DNA of 64,000 nt from Streptomyces sp. NBC_01210 (GTDB taxonomy: Bacteria > Actinomycetota > Actinomycetes > Streptomycetales > Streptomycetaceae): contig NZ_CP108549.1 in assembly GCF_036010325.1 (NCBI RefSeq), positions 1,612,001-1,676,000 of the forward strand, given 5' to 3'. Position numbers and translations under genes: made by a program. The notes under the pieces were generated by a model. It was not told the origin of the DNA, ran no database searches, and worked only from the letters and a program-made list of their open reading frames with translations. This document shows positions 48,273 through 55,959 of this stretch, one piece after another; position 1 is the first letter of the stretch, and every line of letters starts with the position of its first letter.

Positions 48273-48818
48273 TCAGACGGGCCAGGCCTCCGCCAGCATC
48301 TTGCGCGTATCGCCGAGGAGCTGGGGCAGCACCTTGGTGTGCCCGATGACCGGCATGAAGTTGGTGTCGCCGCCCCAGCGCGGAACGACGTGCTGGTGCA
48401 GATGTGCGGCGATACCGGCGCCGGCGACCGCGCCCTGGTTCAGCCCGATGTTGAAGCCGTGCGCCCCCGACGCCGTACGCAGCGCGGTCATCGCGCGCTT
48501 GGTGAACACCGCGAGCTCGGCGGTCTCCGCCTCGTCCAGCTCGGTGTAGTCGGCGACATGGCGGAACGGCACCACCATCAGATGCCCGCCGTTGTACGGA
48601 TAGAGGTTGAGCACCGCGTAGACCCGCGAGCCGCGGGCGATGACGAGTCCGTCCTCATCCGACTTGGAGGGGATTGAACAGAAGGGACAGCCGTCGTCGG
48701 CGCCTGGCCCGGTCGGCTTGTTCTCGCCCTGGATGTACGCCATCCGGTGCGGCGTCCACAGGCGCTGAAACGCGTCCTGCGTCCCGACTCCGATCTGCTG
48801 TTCCGGCTCACTCGTCAT
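48273..48818 (-). CDS. HIT-family hydrolase/phosphorylase (Ap4A phosphorylase-like)
   Basis: 181 aa from the ATG at 48816-48818 (MTSEPEQQIG). The histidine-triad motif HLHQHVVPRW is near residue 140, and a CPFCSI zinc-type pair is near 45. The size and pairing with thrS and pgsA match the mycobacterial HIT protein reported to phosphorolyse Ap4A. As aminoacyl-tRNA synthetases produce Ap4A, the link with the adjacent thrS is sensible. thrS ends about 117 nt upstream. Confidence 0.93.
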   Translation of the reverse strand: MTSEPEQQIGVGTQDAFQRLWTPHRMAYIQGENKPTGPGADDGCPFCSIPSKSDEDGLVIARGSRVYAVLNLYPYNGGHLMVVPFRHVADYTELDEAETAELAVFTKRAMTALRTASGAHGFNIGLNQGAVAGAGIAAHLHQHVVPRWGGDTNFMPVIGHTKVLPQLLGDTRKMLAEAWPV

Positions 48819-48934
48819 GTTGTGCAGCATATGACTTCGCCCGGCCGCGCAGGCCGGAGACCCCCGCAGTGCCGATCGCACTGCGGGGGTCCCGTACTCC
48901 ATGCCCGGGCCTCGTACGCCCGGTCTGTCTCGTG

Positions 48935-50911
48935 TCAGAGCTGGACGCGGTCCTCGACGACCTTCGCGATCTTCGCGATGGCCTCGTCGACCGGGATGCC
49001 GTTCTCCTGCGAGCCGTCGCGGTAGCGGAAGGAGACCGCACCGGCGGCCATGTCCTCGTCGCCCGCGATGACCATGAACGGCACCTTCTGCTTCTGGGCG
49101 TTGCGGATCTTCTTCTGCATACGGTCCGAGGAGGCGTCCACCTCGACCCGCAGCCCCTTGGCCTTCGCCTTGGCGGCGAACTCCTGGAGGTACGGGATGT
49201 GCGCGTCGCCGATCGGGATGCCGAGCGCCTGCACCGGCGCCAGCCAGGCCGGGAACGCGCCCGCGTAGTGCTCGAGCAGCACCGCGAAGAAGCGCTCGAT
49301 CGAACCGAACAGCGCACGGTGGATCATGACCGGGCGCTGCTTGGTGCCGTCGGGACCGGTGTACTCCAGGTCGAAGCGCTCCGGCAGGTTGAAGTCCAGC
49401 TGGACGGTGGACATCTGCCAGGTACGGCCAATGGCGTCCTTCGCCTGGACGGAGATCTTCGGGCCGTAGAACGCGGCGCCGCCCGGGTCCGGGACCAGCG
49501 GGAGGCCCTGCTTCTCGGCGACCTTGCGCAGTGTCTCGGTCGCCTCCTCCCAGACCTCGTCGGAGCCGACGAACTTCTCCGGGTCCTTGGTGGACAGCTC
49601 CAGGTAGAAGTCGGTGAGGCCGTAGTCACGCAGCAGGTTCAGCACGAAGGTCAGCGTCGAGTCGAGCTCGTCCGCCATCTGCTCCTTGGTGCAGTAGATG
49701 TGCGCGTCGTCCTGGGTGAAGCCGCGGGCGCGGGTCAGGCCGTGCACGACGCCCGACTTCTCGTACCGGTACACGGTCCCGAACTCGAAGAGGCGCAGCG
49801 GCAGTTCACGGTAGGACCGGCCGCGGGCGTCGAAGATCAGGTTGTGCATCGGGCAGTTCATGGGCTTGAGGTAGTAGTCCGTGCCCTCGTCGAGCTGCAT
49901 GGGCGGGTACATGCCGTCGGCGTACCAGTCCAGGTGGCCCGAGGTCTCGAAGAGCTTCCCCTTGGTGGCGTGCGGGGTGTAGACGAACTCGTACCCCTCC
50001 TCCTCGTGCCGCTTGCGGGAGTAGTCCTCCATGACCCGGCGGACGACGCCGCCCTTGGGGTGGAAGACCGCGAGGCCGGAACCGATCTGGTCCGGGATGG
50101 AGAACAGGTCCAGCTCGTTGCCGAGCTTGCGGTGGTCGCGCTTCTCGGCCTCGGCGAGGAACTCCAGATGAGCCTTGAGCTCGTCCTTGGAGGGCCAGGC
50201 GGTGCCGTAGATGCGCTGCAGCATCGGGTTCTTCTCGCTGCCCCGCCAGTACGCGGCGGCGTTGCGCATCAGCTTGAACGCCGGGATGTTGCGGGTGGTG
50301 GGCAGGTGCGGACCGCGGCAGAGGTCCTTCCAGCACAGCTCGCCGGTCTTGGCGTCGAGGTTGTCGTAGATGGTCAGCTCGCCCGCGCCGACCTCGACGT
50401 CCGCGCCGTCGTCGGAGGACGCGGAGCCCTTGATCCCGATGAGCTCGAGCTTGTACGGCTCGTCGGCGAGCTCTGCGCGAGCGGCCTCGTCGGTGACGAC
50501 GCGCCGCGAGAAGCGCTGGCCGCGCTTCTGGATCTCCTGCATCTTCTTCTCGATGGCCTTGAGGTCATCGGGGTGGAAGGGCTTCTCGACATCGAAGTCG
50601 TAGTAGAAGCCGTCCTTGACCGGAGGACCGATGCCGAGCTTGGCCTCGGGGAAGAGCTCCTGCACGGCCTGTGCCATCACGTGTGCGGTGGAGTGGCGCA
50701 GGATGTTGAGGCCGTCCTCGGAGGAGATCTCGACGGGCTCGACCTCCTCGCCGTCCTTGATCTCGTATGCCAGGTCCTTCAGCTCACCGGCGATGCGCGC
50801 GGCGACGATGGTGCGCTCGCCGGCGAAGAGCTCGGCCGCCGTAGTGCCCGTCGTCACCACGCGCTCTTCCCGCTCGGAATCGCGTTGGATGATCACACGG
50901 ACGTCTGACAC
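48935..50911 (-). CDS. thrS: Threonyl-tRNA synthetase
   Basis: 658 aa. Domains in order are an N-terminal TGS-like domain (about 1-70), the SAD editing domain with [16 protein letters not shown] near 74, the class II catalytic core ([31 protein letters not shown]-type AHIYCTKEQ) and an anticodon-binding domain. The zinc ligands Cys (MNCPMH), His and His (in the AHIY region) appear conserved. ATG at 50909-50911. The promoter region has an 8-bp palindrome at 50942-50967. Confidence 0.96.
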   Translation of the reverse strand: MSDVRVIIQRDSEREERVVTTGTTAAELFAGERTIVAARIAGELKDLAYEIKDGEEVEPVEISSEDGLNILRHSTAHVMAQAVQELFPEAKLGIGPPVKDGFYYDFDVEKPFHPDDLKAIEKKMQEIQKRGQRFSRRVVTDEAARAELADEPYKLELIGIKGSASSDDGADVEVGAGELTIYDNLDAKTGELCWKDLCRGPHLPTTRNIPAFKLMRNAAAYWRGSEKNPMLQRIYGTAWPSKDELKAHLEFLAEAEKRDHRKLGNELDLFSIPDQIGSGLAVFHPKGGVVRRVMEDYSRKRHEEEGYEFVYTPHATKGKLFETSGHLDWYADGMYPPMQLDEGTDYYLKPMNCPMHNLIFDARGRSYRELPLRLFEFGTVYRYEKSGVVHGLTRARGFTQDDAHIYCTKEQMADELDSTLTFVLNLLRDYGLTDFYLELSTKDPEKFVGSDEVWEEATETLRKVAEKQGLPLVPDPGGAAFYGPKISVQAKDAIGRTWQMSTVQLDFNLPERFDLEYTGPDGTKQRPVMIHRALFGSIERFFAVLLEHYAGAFPAWLAPVQALGIPIGDAHIPYLQEFAAKAKAKGLRVEVDASSDRMQKKIRNAQKQKVPFMVIAGDEDMAAGAVSFRYRDGSQENGIPVDEAIAKIAKVVEDRVQL

Positions 50912-50941
50912 CGGTCTCTCCTACCTGAAGGGGTGCGCCGC

Positions 50942-50967
50942 ATTCGTATGGCGTGCGCGATACGAAT
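50942..50967. promoter_or_regulatory. Operator-like palindrome upstream of thrS
   Basis: Perfect arms ATTCGTAT (50942-50949) and ATACGAAT (50960-50967) are separated by 10 nt, about 35 nt upstream of the thrS ATG. It is AT-rich against the local composition and reads like a dimeric regulator site or the base of a leader hairpin. No regulator is identified. Confidence 0.35.
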
Positions 50968-50999
50968 CGTACCGAGCCGACGGGGTGCCTTGCGAAACG

Positions 51000-51142
51000 G
51001 TTTGCTCCCCTGCCCGCCCCTTCCCCTGACCGGGGGCAGGCCCCCAGACCCCCGTACGCCCTCCGGGCGTGTCCGCAATCGCCGGACGGGCTGGATCTTC
51101 AGCCTCGCCGGCGATTGAGGCGCGGGGTCCGGGGCGGAGCCC
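51000..51142. repeat. Dispersed palindromic element, copy B
   Basis: 51047-51142 aligns with copy A (23645-23740), sharing CCCCCGTACGCCCT, GTGTCC and GGTCCGGGGCGGAGCCCC. Its stem is 51076-51085 with 51108-51117 (CAATCGCCGG/CCGGCGATTG), with an inner GGCTG/CAGCC. The left part, 51000-51053, is shared with copy C (40841-40889). It ends 41 nt before the 402-aa gene stop at 51184, so it may terminate that operon. Confidence 0.85.
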
Positions 51143-51183
51143 CAGTCCAGCTCAAGGGGCGGCTCCGCAGGCGGGCCGCACCC

Positions 51184-52392
51184 TCACTCCCCCTGACACG
51201 CCTCCTCGAAGTAGTCCAGATTCTCGTACAGCGACTTCATCAGACGGTCCCGCTCGGACTCGTCCACCTGGACAGGGACCACGTTCGACGCGTCCGTCAG
51301 GCGTCGGAAGCCGCCGCGTCGCTCCAGCCGGCCCACGACGCGGATCGGCAGTCCGACCAGATGCGCATGGCCCGCCGTCCGGTACGACTCCTCGTCGAGC
51401 GCCACCCGTACGTGCGGTACCTCGGCCCCGGCCAGCACCCGCAGCCGTACCGTGCCCGCGCCGCGCGGTCCCGAGCGCCGCATCCGGACCACCGTGCCCG
51501 TGATCCGTACCGGAACGGACGGCTCGTCCCGGAGATAGCGCGCGCCCGCCTCGCGCAGCGCGGGCAGGTCGCCGGGCGAGAACTCCACGGGGTCGTTGCG
51601 CGCCGCGCACCCCCGTGGCACTCCCGCCGCCGGCGACCACTCCACCGCGATCCGCGCGCCCTCCGACCCGCGCACCAGCGCGATCACGGCCTCCGTCAGC
51701 TCGCGGCTCACGCCGACCTGCACGGCAGCGTCGAAGGCTTCCATTCCTCCGGTCGCCCGCTGGTAGTCGGCAGCCTCCCGGGCCGCGTGCAGCGCGTGAT
51801 AGAGCCGGACCGTGACCGCACGGCCTTCGTCCACCGGCACGAACGTGGTGAGGCTGCGCCCGCCCTGCGCGGGACCCACCAGTACCCCTTCCAGCGAGGC
51901 CTGTGCCTGCCGCCGGTGCCGCGCGCCGTAGTAGCCCGCGCGTTCACGGGCCGCGAGCGCACCGGCCATCAGCATCTGCCGGGCGGCCGCCCGCAGTTGC
52001 TCCTGTACGGTCCACGACGTCGCGCCCGACGGCCCCGGCGGCACGTCCCGCCACCACCGGATCTCGTCGCTGGGCACGGTCAGCCCGACGAGCACCTCAC
52101 GGGCCGAGGGTGCCGCACTGCGGGCCAGCGCGGTGAGCGCCTCGCCCAGCAGGTCCTCGCTGTCGGGGAAGGACCTGCTCTCCGGTACGAGCAGACTCGT
52201 GCCGCCCGCACCGGGCCCCGGCGGCGTCCAGCGCGCATAGCGCCCCGCCGCTCCCCCGCGCCGCCGCCAGCCGTGCCGGTCGAGCAGTGCGCCGAGGACG
52301 ACAGGGTCGACCTGGGCGGGGTCCGGCTCCCCGCTCCCGTACCAAGGTCCCGGCACATCGCCCGTCAGGTGGGGCCGTATCGACTCCTGCAT
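51184..52392 (-). CDS. 402-aa protein with OB-fold-like C-terminus, unknown
   Basis: 402 aa from the ATG at 52390-52392, which shares a base with the upstream DUF4365-like stop (TGATG), so the two are coupled. The N-terminal half is Gly/Arg/Ala rich with no motif I recognise. The stretch from about 300 to 385 (VRITGTVVRMRRSGPRG, TVRLRVLAGAEVPHVRVAL, LPIRVVGRLERRGGFRRL) has the alternating beta pattern of an OB fold, suggesting nucleic-acid binding; this is visual inference. No transmembrane segments. The C-terminus ends MKSLYENLDYFEEACQGE. It is not an assigned enzyme; its partner's possible nuclease fold makes a DNA-related role conceivable. Confidence 0.75.
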   Translation of the reverse strand: MQESIRPHLTGDVPGPWYGSGEPDPAQVDPVVLGALLDRHGWRRRGGAAGRYARWTPPGPGAGGTSLLVPESRSFPDSEDLLGEALTALARSAAPSAREVLVGLTVPSDEIRWWRDVPPGPSGATSWTVQEQLRAAARQMLMAGALAARERAGYYGARHRRQAQASLEGVLVGPAQGGRSLTTFVPVDEGRAVTVRLYHALHAAREAADYQRATGGMEAFDAAVQVGVSRELTEAVIALVRGSEGARIAVEWSPAAGVPRGCAARNDPVEFSPGDLPALREAGARYLRDEPSVPVRITGTVVRMRRSGPRGAGTVRLRVLAGAEVPHVRVALDEESYRTAGHAHLVGLPIRVVGRLERRGGFRRLTDASNVVPVQVDESERDRLMKSLYENLDYFEEACQGE

Positions 52393-52958
52393 CAGGGTCT
52401 CCCTCCCGCCCCGACCCTCGTCATGATCTCGCAGAGCGCCCGGTCGTCGAAGATCCGTGAGGTCGGGATCCGCACGGTGGTCCTGCGCCTGCCCGTCACC
52501 GGGTGGCCGGCCAGATTGGTCCAGTAGCAGCAGTGCCGCAGATCGAGCCGGTCGTGACTGGCGCGCAGCCACTCGCCCTGGGTCCGGGGGGCGAGCATCA
52601 CGACAAGGATCTTGTGCACCGAGACGGGGGTGCGGGCCAGTTTCACCAGGTGGTCGTTGTCGAGCGTGAACGAGAACGCCGCACCGGGTGGGTGCGGGGG
52701 GATCTGGTACGTGCACTTGAGCTGCACTTTGATGGTCACCTCGTCGTCGACCGTGTGTGCGGCGGAGCTGTGACTGACGTGCCAGTCGATGCCGTTGTCC
52801 GGAAACGGCTGCGAGAGCGAACAGCCGGCCGCGGCGGCGACCGCGTGCAGATAGCCCACCTGGAGAGTCTCCATGCAGGCGGTGGTGGCGAGTCCGCCGC
52901 GCAGCGGTGCGATCCGCTCGGGCAGCAGCCCGCCCGGTTCGGGCTGCGCGAGCGCCAT
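52392..52958 (-). CDS. DUF4365-like protein, possible PD-(D/E)XK-type nuclease core
   Basis: 188 aa from the ATG at 52956-52958 (MALAQPEPGGLL); a GTG at 53000 would add 14 residues. The region GIDWHVSH (Asp58) followed by TIKVQLKCTYQ (Gln79-Leu-Lys81) has the D...QxK spacing of PD-(D/E)XK nucleases and of DUF4365 proteins as I remember them. I did not run a search. A later beta/alpha part includes HKILVVMLAPR and HCCYWTNLAGHP. First gene of a two-gene operon with the OB-like protein; divergent from a DEDDh exonuclease 172 nt away. Cytosolic. Nuclease activity is unproven. Confidence 0.72.
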   Translation of the reverse strand: MALAQPEPGGLLPERIAPLRGGLATTACMETLQVGYLHAVAAAAGCSLSQPFPDNGIDWHVSHSSAAHTVDDEVTIKVQLKCTYQIPPHPPGAAFSFTLDNDHLVKLARTPVSVHKILVVMLAPRTQGEWLRASHDRLDLRHCCYWTNLAGHPVTGRRRTTVRIPTSRIFDDRALCEIMTRVGAGGRP

Positions 52959-53130
52959 GGCTCTTCGTGCCTTCCGGGCTGTACCGATCAGTGTCCCCAC
53001 GACGGGGCGTCAATTTCCCTACCCCTCATCTGTGTTGTCACCGCCCTGCGTACAGCGCAAACAGCCCGGGTATCACCGATTCGGGCAGGGGGATCACGCC
53101 ATCTGCCGGGCATGTGCGAGGAGTTCAGCG

Positions 53131-53856
53131 ATGACGCACTGGTATGACGGCCCCCTGGCCGCATTTGACACCGAGACCACAGGAGTTGACGTCGAGGAGG
53201 ACCGCATCGTTTCGGCCGCGGTCGTCGTCCAGGACATGGCGGGCGGGCGGCCGCGCGTCACGCGCTGGCTGGTCAATCCGGGGGTGCCCGTGCCGCCGGG
53301 CGCCACCGAGGTGCACGGGCTCACCGACGACCACCTGCAGCGCAACGGCCGCTGGCCGGCACCTGCGATGGAGGAGATAGCCAGGGCGCTGGCCGAGCAG
53401 TGCGCCGCGGCCCGCCCGCTCGTCGTGATGAACGCGCCGTTCGACCTGACCATCCTCGACCGGGAACTGCGCCGCCACCGCGCCGCGTCGCTGGGCCGCT
53501 ATCTGGAGAACGTGCCGTTGTGCGTGCTGGACCCGCGAGTCCTCGACAAGCATCTTGACCGCTACCGCAAGGGCCGCCGCACCCTCACCGATCTGTGCAC
53601 GCAGTACGAGGTGGTGCTGGACGACGCCCATGACGCGGCCGCGGACGCGATGGCCGCGCTCGACGTCGTACGGGCGGTGGGGCGACGTTTCGCCTCGCGG
53701 ATGGAGCGGCTGTCACCGTCGGAGCTGCACACGCTGCAGGCTGTGTGGCACGCGGCGCAGGCGCGCGGTCTGCAGGCGTGGTTCGCCCGCAGCGGTGCTC
53801 CGGAGCCGGTGGACCCGCACTGGCCGCTGCGACCGGATCTCGCCGCCGCGGCCTGA
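53131..53856 (+). CDS. DEDDh 3'-5' exonuclease (DnaQ-like)
   Basis: 241 aa from the ATG at 53131 with GAGGAG 9 nt upstream; the open frame before it is not coding-like. All DEDDh residues are visible: Asp13 and Glu15 in FDTETTG, the second-motif Asp in NAPFDLTILDREL, and the HDAAADAMAALD motif with His and Asp near 175. It could be a stand-alone proofreading-type or repair exonuclease or an RNase T-like enzyme; the substrate is not inferable. Terminated by a 13-bp hairpin. Divergent from the DUF4365-like operon. Confidence 0.93.
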   Translation: MTHWYDGPLAAFDTETTGVDVEEDRIVSAAVVVQDMAGGRPRVTRWLVNPGVPVPPGATEVHGLTDDHLQRNGRWPAPAMEEIARALAEQCAAARPLVVMNAPFDLTILDRELRRHRAASLGRYLENVPLCVLDPRVLDKHLDRYRKGRRTLTDLCTQYEVVLDDAHDAAADAMAALDVVRAVGRRFASRMERLSPSELHTLQAVWHAAQARGLQAWFARSGAPEPVDPHWPLRPDLAAAA

Positions 53857-53859
53857 CTC

Positions 53860-53890
53860 CGGGTGGCGCCCCGCTCGGGGGCGCCACCCG
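53860..53890. terminator. Shared terminator of exonuclease and chitinase
   Basis: Perfect 13-bp stem (53860-53872 with 53878-53890, CGGGTGGCGCCCC and its complement) with a 5-nt loop, 4 nt past the exonuclease stop and 38 nt from the chitinase stop on the other strand. It can serve both convergent genes. Confidence 0.75.
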
Positions 53891-53927
53891 AAGGTACGTC
53901 GGGCGGCGGCTGTCGGTCAGGCGTCCG

Positions 53928-55598
53928 TCAGCCGGTGAATCCCGCGGTGATGGAGGTGAACTGCCAGTTGCTCTGGCTGATGCCGGAGCAGTTGCTGACC
54001 ACACCGCCGCCGGGGCAGGGCCGGTCACGGTTGACCGACCAGAACGCGAGGCGGGCGATGTGGTGGGAGTTGGACCAGTCCTTGATCTGGGTCCAGGTCG
54101 CCGGGCTGGTCTGCTCCTGCTGGTCGCTGAGGCCGTTCATGCCCGAGATGCCGATATGGGCGTAGGCGGTGGCGTCCGGCCAGCCGAAGGTGCTCATCAG
54201 CTTGGTCTTCAGCCCTTCGGTGGCGTTGACGGTGTTGCCGTACATGTCGGCGCCGCCGCCGAAGTCGAACGGCATGATGGTGAAGACGTCGATGTCCGCC
54301 TGGAGTGCGTTGGCGCGCTCGATGAGGCGGCTGCCCCACCAGGTCGGCCCGGTGGTGGACGTACCGAAGGTGAGGATCGTCCTCAGGCCGGGGTTGTTCT
54401 GCTTGACGATCTTCAGGGCGCCCAGAATCCGGTCCTGGACGACCTCGTTCTCGAACTCGTCGCTGTTCTCGATGTCGACGTCGATCGCCTTCAGTCCGTA
54501 TGCGCTGATCACCTTCTGATAGGCGCCGGCCAGTGCATCAGGGGTGGAGCAGTTCGGGCCGAGCTTGTTGCCCGACCAGCCGCCGATGGACGGGACGATG
54601 TCACCACCCGCGCCACGGATCGCGTTGATGGTGGACTGGTCGGCGCCGCCGGCGAGCGGACGCGTGCCGTCCCAGGCGGGGTTGCAGCCGCCGGAGGAGA
54701 GGATGAAGGCCATGGTGAACCACTTGATGCCGGTGGCGCTCATCACGGAGGTGGCGCTCGGCGGATCGCCCCAGCCCAGGTAGAGGTACGGGGCTGCCTG
54801 CTTGAAGCCGCCACCGCCGCCACCGCCGGCGTCGGTCGTCACGCTGACGGCGGTCGAGGCCGCCGAGAGGTTGCCGGCCGCGTCACGGGCGCGGACCGTG
54901 AAGCTGTACGAGGTGCTCGCGGCCAGACCGCTGACCGTGGCACTGGTGCCGGTCACCGTGAGCGCCCTCGTCGGGCCCTGGTAGACGTCGTAACCCGTGA
55001 CTCCGACATTGTCGGACGACGCGTTCCAGGCCAGCGAGACACTGGAGGACGTCTTGGCGGTGGAGCGCAGGTTCGTGGGCGCCGTGGGTGCCTGGGTGTC
55101 ACCGCCGCCTCCGCCGCCGGGGCCGTCGAGGCTGATGTCGTCGGCGTAGTAAGTGCCCTGCGCGTACCAGCCGTTGAGGTAGATCTCCGCGCTGGTCTGC
55201 GAGGCACCGGTGGTGAAGGACACGGTGAGCTGGGTGTATCCGGTCGCGGACGGGGTCCAGGTGGAGGCGCCGCCGGTCACACCGAGGTACACGTAGTTGC
55301 CGCGCACCCAGCCGGAGAGCGTGTAGGCGGTGTTGGGCTGCACCGGGACGGTCTGGGTGCACTTGGCGTTGTCGCTGCTGCTCGCGGCGCCGGCCAGCGC
55401 CTTCGTACCACTGTGTACGGGGCTGCTCACCACCGAGCCGAGTCCGCCTGTACAGGACCAGCCGGAGAGTGAGCCGCTTTCGAAGCCGGGATTGGAGAGC
55501 AGGTTGGCTGCCTGGGCCGTGCCGGGCACGGCGAGCGAGGCTGCCGCGGCGAGCAGCGCCGCGCCGAGGCCGGCCAGTAGTCGATTTCGGATACGCAC
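53928..55598 (-). CDS. Secreted GH18 chitinase with N-terminal CBM and Fn3
   Basis: 556 aa from the GTG at 55596-55598, with GGGAGG 6 nt upstream. The signal peptide is about 1-30 ([20 protein letters not shown], cleavage after AQA). A carbohydrate-binding-module-like beta sandwich follows (about 31-158), then Gly linker, an Fn3 domain (about 170-256), Gly linker, and the GH18 domain (265-556). The catalytic DxDxE is Asp373-Asp375-Glu377 (AIDVDIE), with Lys-Ala in place of the common Phe-Asp-Gly before it, as in the subfamily lacking an insertion domain. Divergent from the second chitinase; DasR-like sites lie between them. Secreted enzyme that releases chito-oligomers. Confidence 0.93.
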   Translation of the reverse strand: MRIRNRLLAGLGAALLAAAASLAVPGTAQAANLLSNPGFESGSLSGWSCTGGLGSVVSSPVHSGTKALAGAASSSDNAKCTQTVPVQPNTAYTLSGWVRGNYVYLGVTGGASTWTPSATGYTQLTVSFTTGASQTSAEIYLNGWYAQGTYYADDISLDGPGGGGGGDTQAPTAPTNLRSTAKTSSSVSLAWNASSDNVGVTGYDVYQGPTRALTVTGTSATVSGLAASTSYSFTVRARDAAGNLSAASTAVSVTTDAGGGGGGGFKQAAPYLYLGWGDPPSATSVMSATGIKWFTMAFILSSGGCNPAWDGTRPLAGGADQSTINAIRGAGGDIVPSIGGWSGNKLGPNCSTPDALAGAYQKVISAYGLKAIDVDIENSDEFENEVVQDRILGALKIVKQNNPGLRTILTFGTSTTGPTWWGSRLIERANALQADIDVFTIMPFDFGGGADMYGNTVNATEGLKTKLMSTFGWPDATAYAHIGISGMNGLSDQQEQTSPATWTQIKDWSNSHHIARLAFWSVNRDRPCPGGGVVSNCSGISQSNWQFTSITAGFTG

Positions 55599-55959
55599 GT
55601 GACCTCCCAATGAGGGGCGGGTGCGGGTCGACGGACCTGACGCGGCGCCACGATTGGTCTGGACCTGCGAGGCGGATTGAAGCGAAATGCCGTGCTCCCG
55701 TCAAGAGGTGCGGCGAGGCAACCACCACCCCACGCCGGGGAGTTGCGCCATCAGGTCAAGAGGAGGCAAAATCACCGGAGATTGGTCTACGCCTTTCCGG
55801 GGGCGGGAGCGCGGCAGATCCGCTCCCGGCGTGGCATTGGTACAGCCCTCCCCGCCCACCAGTCCGTTGACGCGATCGCAACACTTAAGTTTCTTGAGAC
55901 AGAGACACGGGACGTCCCTCCCCACCCACACCTAGGCCCCACCCACACCTAGGAGAGCC
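55599..55959. promoter_or_regulatory. Divergent chitinase control region with two DasR-like (dre) sites
   Basis: Two 16-nt sites resemble the DasR element A(C/G)TGGTCTAGACCA(C/G)T: ATTGGTCTGGACCTGC (55653-55668) and ATTGGTCTACGCCTTT (55781-55796). The first is a near-perfect GGTC-TG-GACC palindrome about 60 nt upstream of the first chitinase start. DasR is the GlcNAc-responsive repressor of chitinases and sugar uptake in Streptomyces. The region also has two adjacent CCCACCCACACCTAGG copies (55921-55936, 55938-55953) in the second chitinase's leader. Sites seen; binding inferred. Confidence 0.75.
55921..55953 (+). repeat. Direct repeat in leader of second chitinase
   Basis: Two copies of CCCACCCACACCTAGG (55921-55936 and 55938-55953) lie immediately before the GTG at 55960; the second runs into the AGGAGA ribosome-binding site. 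It could be a duplicated regulatory element or slippage product. Confidence 0.8.
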
